From Megalobrama amblycephala (taxonomy: Eukaryota; Chordata; Actinopteri; Cypriniformes; Xenocyprididae), in assembly GCF_018812025.1 (NCBI RefSeq), contig NC_063050.1, positions 5,216,547 to 5,280,546 on the forward strand: a stretch of 64,000 nucleotides of DNA. Direction: 5' to 3'. Shown here piece by piece: positions 55,117 to 64,000 of the stretch. Within the stretch, counting starts at the first letter, position 1. The number at the start of each line of letters is the position of its first letter. The notes under the pieces were generated by a model that worked only from the letters and a program-made list of their open reading frames with translations, had not been told where the DNA came from and did no database searches. A program made the position numbers and the translations under genes.

Positions 55117-56470
55117 TTGTCAACATGTTTAATTGAACGCTTGCTAACATTTTTATTGAGAGCGCTAGACTGGATTACAGCGGTATGGGGAGATGATGGA
55201 TCTGCTTTCCCTTCGTATGAGGTGTTTGATCATTCTGGTGATGGCAAGGGGGCCGGCAATCGCCTCATAGAACTCACTCAAGGTCGGAGAATGGCGGCTG
55301 AGTATGCTTTGGCTTTCAGTACACTTGCTGCACAGACCAACTGGGTGAGTGACACGCTCAAAGTATGTTTCAGAAGAGGACTGTCTCATGAATTACAACC
55401 TGAACTCGCCTGCCGAGATGAAGGGAAAAGTCTGGAACAGTTTATTAAACTCGCCATTCATGTCGATAACCTCATTCGTTCCTCCAGCAGCTGACCCTGA
55501 GTCCAGTGAACCCATGCAAATCAACACTTACCGTCTGTCTGAGGAAGAGAGAGGTCGCCGCATAGTCCATCGTCTGTGTCTGTACTGTGGCAGCCCTGGT
55601 CATATGAGAAACAACTGCCCGGTGCGTTCTCGCCCTGAAACCCCATGTTTGGTGAGTGATTCCAAACCTCATTACTCCTCAGATATGTGTGTTTCTGTGC
55701 CCATCAAACTGGTGTTTAATGGCGTTCATCTGGAGACCTCTGCATTACTGGGTTCCGGGGCTGCGGGAAACTTCATATCCCAAAGCTATGCTGATCAGCA
55801 GAAAATCCCATTAATAGAATGTTTCTCTTCTCTCACAGTGGAAGCCATAGACGGACGCTCTCTGGGCTCAGGAAGCATTAACACCATTACACAACCTCTA
55901 ACCATGCAGATTGGCATCTTTCACACAGAACGCATCCAATTTCATGTCCTGCCTACATCCACCTCCTCTATCATTCTGGGGTTACCGTGGCTCCGCACTC
56001 ATAACCCACACATCTGTTGGAGAGAAGGTCAAATCATCCACTGGAACAAACACTGCCTATCCAAGTGTCTGCCTCAATCACCTTCCTTATGTATCAGAAC
56101 CATCCAGGCCACCGAACCCACTGTAGTCACCACTGAACCCGCCACAGAGACTCCCTCTGGCTTACAACTTCCCAGCGAATACCAAGATCTGGCAGTAGCC
56201 TTCAGCATGGTACGTGTGTCTCAATTACCTCCTCACCGTCCTCACGACTGTGCCATAGATCTAATTCCAGGAACATCACCGCCCAAGGGTAGCATCTTCC
56301 CGTTATCTCAACCTGAATCTGAGTCTATGAAGAAGTATATCGAGGAGGACCTGGCCAAGGGTTTTATACGACCATCTACTTCACCTGCATCTGCTGGTTT
56401 CTTCTTTGTGGGGAAGAAGGATGGGGGTCTAGAAAAAACGGGGCGAGGACGGGGGACGAGAAAAAAGTAA
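55117..56470 (+). pseudogene. Gypsy gag and protease, frameshifted
   Basis: Gag frame 55,117-55,494 has ALDWITAVWGDDG, LTQGRRMAAEYALAFSTLAA and SHELQPELACRDEG. It ends at a TGA; the continuation is in the 55,349-56,470 frame (frameshift near 55,490). That frame has the zinc knuckle CLYCGSPGHMRNNC, then a protease region with LLGSGAAGNFIS in which the catalytic aspartate is glycine. Next come ILGLPWLRTHNP and the RT lead-in LPPHRPHDCAIDLIPG and [11 protein letters not shown]. After that, filler sequence and a stop replace the RT core. Confidence 0.85.
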
Positions 56471-57772
56471 CCACCATCCTGAACTGGCCGCATCCCAATT
56501 CACTCAAAGAACTACAACGATTTCTGGGGTTTGCCAACTTCTACCGCTGGTTCATCAGAAATTTCAGTACCATAGCCTGTCCGCTTACCAGCATGGTGAA
56601 GAAGGGGCAAAACCGACTCAAGTGGTCTCCACCTGCCATTAATGCCTTCCGGGACCTGAAAGAGTGCTTCACCTCGGCTCCCATTCTCCACCATCCAGAC
56701 CCCTCTCTCCCGTTCGTCGTCGAAATGGATGCATCCAACACTAGTCTCGGGGCTATACTCTCTCAAAGGCAAGGTAATCCATCTAAACTCTACCCTTGTG
56801 CATATCATTCCAGGAAGCTCACATCTGCAGAATGCAACTACGATGTCGGGGATCGGGAACTACTGGCCATAAAAACCGCCTTCGAGGAGTGGCACCACTG
56901 GCTTGAGGGGGCTACACATCCTTTCATTGTCTTGACTGACCACAAAAACTTAGAGTACCTACAAACTGCCAAGAGACTCAACTCACATCAAGCCCACTGG
57001 TTCCTGTTCTTCTCTCGATTTCACTTCACTGTCACCTACAGTCCTGGATCCAAAAACGTCAAAGCAGATGCTCTGTCACGGCAATTCGAAGGTGAGAACC
57101 AAATTCAAAGCCATGATACCGTAATACCTGCCTCTCTTGTTGTTGCACGTATACAGTGGGATATTATGACGGAACTGGAACAGGCCAATGCTGGAAACGA
57201 GACACCTCCTGACTGTCCCCCAGAGAGAACCTTTGTGCCCATGGACTTCCGCAACTGCATCCTGGAGATGGTACACATTTCCCCCTCTTCTGGTCATCCG
57301 GGTATTACAGCAACCACTCAACTTGTTCAGAATCGGTTCTGGAAGCCATCTCTTTCCAAGGATACAACTCACTTTGTCAATTCATGCCAAGTCTGCCAAA
57401 GAAATAAACCCTCACATCAACTCCCCGCTGGCTTGCTGCAACCTCTACCATTTCCACAATGCCCCTGGTCCCACATCGCCGTGGACTTCGTCACGGACCT
57501 GCCTATCTCGAACGGATACACCACCATACTCACCGTGGTGGACCGGTTTTCCAAGGCATGCCGTCTCATTACCCTCGTCAAGCTACCCACAGCCATGCAA
57601 ACCGCCAAACAACTTTGCAACAGGGTCTTACGTATATATGGTCTACCAGAGAACATTGTGTCTGACCGGGGCCCCCAATTCACCTCTCGCCCCTGGGCAG
57701 CATTCTGTCAAGCGCTCAACATCATTGTCAGCCTCACCTCCAGCTATCACCCACAATCCAACGGTCAGAGAG
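55117..57772 (+). mobile_element. Sushi-type Ty3/gypsy element, truncated at both ends, RT deleted
   Basis: Gag C-terminal part, zinc knuckle, protease, the first RT codons, RNase H and most of integrase are present in order. No LTR is seen on either side. The 3' end stops after YHPQSNGQ and joins the pin1 remnant at 57,773. The motif set ([45 protein letters not shown]) is typical of fish sushi-ichi-like elements. Confidence 0.85.
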
Positions 57773-57804
57773 GGCATGATTATCCAGTTCTCAGGATGAT
57801 GTGA
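56593..57804 (+). pseudogene. Gypsy RNase H and integrase, truncated
   Basis: The open sequence actually continues from the deletion at about 56,465 ([20 protein letters not shown]). RNase [29 protein letters not shown] and [12 protein letters not shown]. Integrase: zinc-binding [11 protein letters not shown] and CQVCQRNK; core [24 protein letters not shown]. It is cut at [10 protein letters not shown], before the catalytic glutamate. The last codons to 57,804 are read from the pin1 antisense strand. Confidence 0.85.
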
Positions 57805-57884
57805 ACTCTAGACTCGGTGAACACGGGGCCGCTCATGTCTCCGACCTTCAGCGCGAATGAGACGTCTTCAAAGGGCTTCTGCAT
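57780..57884 (-). pseudogene. pin1: pin1 last-exon remnant, inverted copy
   Basis: 34 codons plus TAA on the minus strand. It reads [10 protein letters not shown], keeping the proline usual in Pin1 where the D copy has leucine. It has arginine instead of glycine in the TESxVHIIL strand. Its 3' side is cut 8 bases after the stop by the gypsy fragment. Confidence 0.8.
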
Positions 57885-58469
57885 TTGAAGACTCATCTGA
57901 TCAACACACACACCCTGTCTGTGAAACCTGTTGTCCGTCACCAGGTGGAGCCCTCATTCAACATCTTGAGTATGTAGGTCATGGCATCTTTAGTTCCTGT
58001 CAGTCATTGTTTTTTGATGGTTATTCATAATGGAAACACATGCATTTTCTCAAAGTCAATTGCCTTGCAGCTCTATATCAGACACTATATATCTTATCTT
58101 GGGATTATGTATATTACACTTGTCACTCGTGTTACCCTTGATTTTCATTTTCTATTTTGTAGAAACTATGGAAACAGCAAAGACGCTTTAATATGTGTTT
58201 TGTAAGATAGATGAGCAACTGTTTGGATACATTAATCGACAGAAAACTAATCATTGTTATGTTGCTCAACACAGTAAGTCTTATTGTTTAAATCTCGGAT
58301 ACGCTTGATGGGAAGAAGAGGAAGTGGTCGTCTGCAGCGTTATAAAAGCTTCACTGCTCTCGAACTGTGTGTTGCACTTGTCTCTCTCAAAATTACATAT
58401 TGTGCCTTTAAATGCAGAGGAAATATGGCATTTTATAATGCAACTGTATGCTAAAATGCTTTCAATTAT

Positions 58470-59185
58470 TTTATTACATCAATCTACACTCACATAATGA
58501 CAAAGAAAAAAAACAGATTTGACTTTGCAAATGTGTTAAAAAGAAAAAGAACTGAAAAATCACCTAAATGTATGTATTCAGACACTTTGCCACGACATTT
58601 GAACGGTATCTCAGGTGCATCACATTACTCATCTTTGAGATGTTTCTACACAGATCTGTGGCAATTTCAACATAATTTGGAAAGAGACACACCTGTCCAT
58701 GTAAGATCTAAAAGCCAAAAAAGGGCATATAAGAGGGAAAATCAAGTCATGAAGTCAAAGGAACTTCCTGCAGAGCTCAGAGACAGGATTGAGCAGAGGC
58801 ACAGATCTGGGAAAGACTACAAAAAATTCTGTGGTTCACAAGAGCACAGTGGCCTCCATAAGTCTTAAAAAGGAAGAAGTTTGGGACAATCAGAACTCTT
58901 CCTGGTGCTCTGAAAATAGTTGTCCAACCTGACAAGAGGATCTCTAGAGAGAAATTGCAGAAAATCCCCAAATCCAGGAGTATAAAGCTTGTCACATCAA
59001 ACTCAAAGAGACTCAGGGCTGTAATCACCGCCAAAGGTGCGTCAATGAAGTACTGATTTAATGGTCTGAATACTTACACAATGTGATATTTTAGTGCTTT
59101 CTCATAATGCTTTGTCATGTGAAACTTTAGCATAAGGCTGCAACATAACCAAATGTGAAAGAAATAAACGATTTGAACATGTTCA
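58470..59185. mobile_element. Interspersed repeat, probably Tc1/mariner-group remnant (D' copy)
   Basis: Inverted copy of 40,660-41,385. The plus-strand frame 58,497-58,868 reads through much of it (KRTEKSPKCMYSDTL, KSKELPAELRDRIEQRHRSG), but no DDE catalytic motif is identifiable. Confidence 0.45.
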
Positions 59186-60739
59186 GAAGGCAGTTTTTAT
59201 ATATTATTTATTTAGGTTTTTCTTTTAAATATCAGGTTGATCATAGATAAATATAAGACAATATGCTCTGTTTGTTTTCACAGAGTTTTGTTATCAGACA
59301 AAGACTGAACCAATATTTAATGTCCTGAATTTAAATACAAGTCACACGACTTCCAGTTTTTTGTGTGAACATGTGATCACACATCCTCATAAAGCACTAT
59401 TTGTCTGTTCTTTTTATAAGCAGTTTTTCACAGTTCATAAATATTTTATGAACTTTTCAGCCATAAAAATGATTTAAAATAGTCAAGAATCTTTAAAGTC
59501 TATAAAACAGTAATGTTGTAATGTAGGTGAAAGTTCAGAGAGGATTTTCTCACCATGTTGAAGTTCTTAATTTACGTTTAAATGGATTTTCCCACATGAT
59601 TCATTTAAATGTATAATGTTACACTGTTTAATACTAGTGAAAAAGATTTTCATAACTATTTTGTGATGTATTTGTCACTGGTGTCACAATCTTTGCCGAT
59701 AACAACCAAACTCTCACAGACCAAATTACGGAAAGAACGTGCCGCCAATTCCGTTTTTTTCCGTAAGTAGAATAGGGAAGGCGTAGGACATATAGCGTAA
59801 GCGTTTTGAAGAATACGGAAAGCGGAAGCATATGCAAGACGATCATTTGTGTTTATAAAGCATATACAGTTTTTTTTGTTTTTTTGAAAATGGCTGATGG
59901 TTTCTCTAGATAAGACTCTTATTCCTCATCTGGTATCATTTAAAGCTCTTTGAAGCTGCACTGAAACTGTAATTTTGACCTTCAACCATTTGAAGGCCAT
60001 TGAAGTCCACTATATGGAGAAAAATCTTGGAATGTTTTCATCAAAACCTTCATTTCTTTTCGATTGAAGAGAGAAAGACATGAACATCTTGGATGACATG
60101 GGGGTGAGTAAATTATCAGGAAAAGTTTATTTGAAAGTGAACTAATCCTTTAAAGTGACAGAAACTGAACTGCTGCTTTCTGCGTCATGAATGTTAATCA
60201 AACAACAAAAGACAAAAAGAAACATCACTTTTGTAGTTTTAAGACAGATTATGTTTAATTCATACAGTGAGACTATGTATTATTTTACACTGTGTTATTA
60301 CATACAGTATTATTTTACATTTGATTATTAATTTTCTTTACCTGAATACTGTTAGACTTACCTGGAAAATATAAAGCACTATTTATTTAATTTGTATCTT
60401 TGTTCTATTATATTTATCTGTTCTTGTAATTTGTTCATTAATTTCTATGTGTATATACTCACCTACAAAATTACCCCAATCATTTTTTAATATTGCAATA
60501 TATTGCAGAAAAACAAAATATTGCAATGTAACTTTTTCCAGTATCGTGCAGCCCTAGTCTCTACCATGGTAATGTTTACAGTATCACATTGCACACATAT
60601 TGTAATGTAAAATGCTGTATTTGATGCCATCTGTCTCTCTTCTTCTGTATCTCTGATCAGTCTGATATTACAGTCATTGACTTTCTTTTCCTTGTACACA
60701 TCCTGCTCTATGTTTACAGATTTCAAATCCATGTCCGTA

Positions 60740-60777
<38 letters not shown>

Positions 60778-62715
60778 TTTGAAAATTGTGGTTACCATCT
60801 AAGATAAATTGCTTATAATGTAAAAAAAAAAAAAGCCATTACATTTAGTTATCCATATCGGAATTGCTTATAGAATCAATATCTAGAAATCTACAGATGT
60901 ACCAAATGATTCATACAGTTGCCAGTATATTACTGTTTTCCTGCAGTTTGTTTCTGTAAAATGAATTTACAGTTAGTTAGTGTAAAAAAGTTTTTCACTA
61001 TGCGTGTTTTTTCATCTTACATCTTTAACCCTTTTAACCCTACAACAAAATCACCAGTGTTTAATGAACACTTGTATGTGTCCACACGACGGATTGTTAG
61101 AGTAATACTGAAACAGTGTTAATGAGATAATTGAGTGATTATTTAAGTGACAATTGAGAAGTAGTGATGAACACCTGCTGTTAACAAGCAGAATCACTGA
61201 AGGAAAGAGAAACAAGAGAAGAGACAAGCAGAAACACAAGAACTACAACTGACTTTCAGCCACAGCCTTCGATGAAATCACCTGAAGATAAAAGAAGACA
61301 TTAAATCACTCAATATCTCAGCAGAGGAGGGTTAAACAACAAAAATAATATTACCAGCTTAACTTATTACTCACCAGATTGACTTTATTTCTGTCAGGTG
61401 TGTACAGAAGCTCTTATTAACAGAGCTTCAGATGTTGATTTATTGTTTCGTTTGACCTTACCATGATGGAGTGAACTAATGTAGGGAATAGTGAATGAGA
61501 GTATAGGGTGTGATTTGGAACACAGCCTCAGAGCGTCGACTTTGAGCGATGTTAACTCACAGTATATTGCTGTAGGCTACTTTGAAAATGTCAAATATTA
61601 CACAGAATGCATTGTTTTCTATGGTATATTACTGTCTTAATGGCATGTTACTGTCGAATTTTGGCCGTTTTTTACAGCAATTTTTTTTACAGAGTAGCAG
61701 TGGTTCCTTTCACTGTAGAAAATTTGTCCTATAAATTTACAGTAAAATACTGGCAAAAAAGTTGACAATACTTTACTGTTAATTTTATAGTTCTTTACCG
61801 TAAACTACATTGCAGTATGTTGCTGTAAAAATACCATGCGCTCAATAAAAACTGCTGTAACCGTGTGTATTTAAGACACATTTGTTGTGGCCCCCAAAAA
61901 AAAAAAAAAAAATTGTGCTCAGGTGCATGTTGTTGGATATGTTTTGATTATAAGAATCATGCTTGTTTCACTGAACTTGTCCAGTGTATAAACCATTATC
62001 TGAAATTTAAATACATTTTTTAAATAAATGTAATTTTATATTGGCAACATTGAGATACTACATTACTACATACTACATACTTAAGATCAAGCAGTGCAAA
62101 AGCAATCAGTAAAGGATTTTTAAACTCATCATTTACAAAAATGTTTGAACTATGGCATCATTAAGATAAACATCAAGTGACATCAAGAATCAGTGAAATC
62201 ACATGGATTCCATTCCATCCCATTGATGCTGTAAAATCATATGGATTCCATAATCAAAAAAAGAAAACAACCTAGTTTAGACTCTGATGAGATTAATGAA
62301 TCTGGCCTTTAGATAATGTTTTTGACCATTAATAATTAGCTAACCTCATCTTATTTTGGATTTTTTTTTGCCACAACAAATGTGTTTTAAATACAGTTAC
62401 AGCAGCCAAAGAAAAACTAATGTTCACAAATCAAGGGTCATGAGTCCAACTAAAGCACTGATCTGCAGCATGGTGACATGAAACGAAACAATAAAACAAC
62501 ATCTAAACCTCTGTTAGTTCTCAATAAGAACTTCTGTAGACATCTGACAGAAATGACAACAATCTGGTTAGTAATAAATGAAGCTGGTAATGCTGTTTGT
62601 GGAGTTGTTTAATCAGATCTTGGGAGATTTAATGTCTTCTTTAATCTTCAGTTGATTTCATCTCTTTTTTTCTGTTCTTGTTTCTCTTTTCTTCTGTGAT
62701 TTGCTTGTTAACAGC

Positions 62716-64000
62716 AGGTGTTCATCAGTTTCTGAATTCACACATGTGTTTTCATTCACTCTGTCAAGTGGACTATATTAGTGAACTAATGTAGGGAATA
62801 GGGAATGAGTGTATAGGGTGTGAGCCTCGGAGTGTCGACTTTGAGCGCTGTTAATTCACAGTATATTGCTATAGGCTACTTTCTCGAAAACATCAAATAT
62901 TACCCAGAATACACTGTTTTCTATGGTATATTACTGATTTAATGGAAAACAGCAAGTTACTGTCGAAATTTGGCTGCAATTTTTTACAGTGTAATTCCAA
63001 GAGGACAAAATGTATTAAACTGAATGAAAAGAGATGCAAATGAAAAGTTTGAGTATAAGCTTTTTGAAAGATGGTTAATGTGAATAAAATATTTATATAG
63101 ATGAAACACTTATTTTGTGTAGTGAAAAGGATACTTGGTGATTTTGTGTATTGTACTAACAGAATTGAAAACATGCTGAAATGTTAGGAAAAAGTGTACT
63201 TTTGATGACCTGTTGTGATATTAGTACTAAGAGTTTTGAACATTTCTTCTGAAAACGCTACCAAAGCATTTAAAAAAACTAACATTTCAGCCACTCAGTT
63301 ATTTCATAGTAAAAAAACGTCTTTAACTTGAGAAGAGAAAAACTCTGAGGAACAATGTGTTGTACCCTGGGTCATGGCAGTCAGCTGATCTTCCAAGCCA
63401 ACAAACATCAAAATCAAACATCAGTCTATATTAAATCGACAAGATTTAATCTTTTGTTTAACTGAGTCTGTTTGATGAGACCATGTTTGTCCAGGATGTG
63501 CTGAAGGAGGGAAACAGCATTTGTATTTCTTCCTCATTAATCCTTTGTGTTTTTAGGGAAAATATCTGGTCCGGATGTGCAGTATGACTTACTGTAAATA
63601 AATGTATGGATTTATTTGTACGTTTTGCAAAGAATTGATAAAATACAGCTGCAGCAATTACAGTGCCTGAGCAAAGTCTGCACCAATCTCATATGTAGCT
63701 TTATGGTGATTATTTTTGGCAAAGTGATTTAAAATGGAATTTGCAGAATTACTGACTACGTAACAGAAATTGCTTTTAGCTTTTAAAGTTGAATTTCTAT
63801 ATTGCAAACTGTTGCAGATATATATGCAGATAAAACCAATAATACGACTGACTATATGCGAAAAGAAGGATCTTAAAGTCAATTCTAAATGTAGATGCTG
63901 TAACAACAAATAATTTATCAGGAATGTTTATGCTGGGATGAAGGTTGTTGCTAGGTGGCCTAACTTGAAACTATTTCATGGACGTACTGAAAATAACCCA
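62716..64000 (+). repeat. Segment C: third copy of the arm start
   Basis: Direct copy of 1-1314 joined straight to 3194-3650, i.e. without the 1315-3193 transposon. It lacks the segment at A 600-1040 (a deletion near 63,310) and about 15 bases near 3430. It leaves the window before the position where the mfap4-like gene would begin. Confidence 0.9.

Larger units (their letters stand above)
57773..62715 (-). repeat. Segment D': inverted partner of D
   Basis: Colinear with 41,873-31,805 in reverse complement and lacking the DIRS-like insertion; the empty site is at about 60,848-60,852. It contains the pin1 exon remnant, the Tc1/mariner-like repeat (58,470-59,185), a GA/CA microsatellite (60,742-60,776), the ACAGTAA-type repeats (61,600-61,870) and a poly(A) tract (about 61,895-61,911). 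No functional gene is supported in it. Confidence 0.9.

Noticed and set aside
1..64000. CRISPR arrays, prokaryotic operons, rRNA or complete tRNA genes
   Set aside because: None seen. The only RNA-gene similarity is within SINE heads (5S-like at 16.75-16.84 kb, tRNA-like at about 18.03-18.10 kb).

Overview
This window looks like teleost nuclear DNA, most probably from a cyprinid. The genes have GT-AG introns. The retrotransposons are fish types: an L2-clade LINE with an esterase-like ORF1, a Rex1/CR1-like LINE, a DIRS-type tyrosine-recombinase element, a sushi-type Ty3/gypsy element and a 5S-rRNA-derived SINE. There is no prokaryotic organisation. The only host gene family clearly present is a six-exon, secreted, fibrinogen-domain family resembling microfibril-associated glycoprotein 4 (mfap4-like). 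A remnant of the last exon of pin1 is also present, in two copies.

Layout. The window is built from large inverted repeats. Arm A (1 to about 14,690, +) is repeated inverted as arm B (about 18,710-31,804). Arm B continues into segment D (31,805-41,873), which is repeated inverted as D' (57,773-62,715). D' runs into segment C (62,716 to the window end), a further + copy of the start of arm A. Spacer 1 (14,690-18,710) and spacer 2 (41,874-57,772) share two direct-repeat blocks. Each arm carries one intact mfap4-like gene: gene 1 in A (4475-5537, +) and gene 3 in B (27,996-26,939, -), convergent. All mfap4-like copies at the inner end of arm A or in the spacers are dead: a minus-strand fragment (14,174-14,540), gene 2 (15,478-17,111), its sister (43,343-44,653), a fragment split by an LTR retrotransposon (44,771-50,420) and a truncated gene (51,290-53,633).

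Mobile elements differ between the arms. Several can be delimited exactly because the partner arm keeps the empty site. A alone has a 1.88-kb TIR element, a 745-bp insertion and a 4.8-kb L2. B alone has a 5'-truncated L2, a Rex1-like LINE with one uninterrupted 969-codon ORF, and a 1.5-kb composite block. D alone has a rearranged DIRS-like element. This argues that the arms are separate loci that diverged after duplication rather than one locus assembled twice.

The strongest biological signal is the contrast between genes 1 and 3. They are nearly identical over exons 3-5 but carry about two dozen amino-acid differences in exon 6, the C-terminal part of the fibrinogen recognition domain, with few silent-only codon changes. 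This suggests diversification of ligand recognition within a palindromic, conversion-prone cluster. All reading was by eye; no alignment or database search was run.
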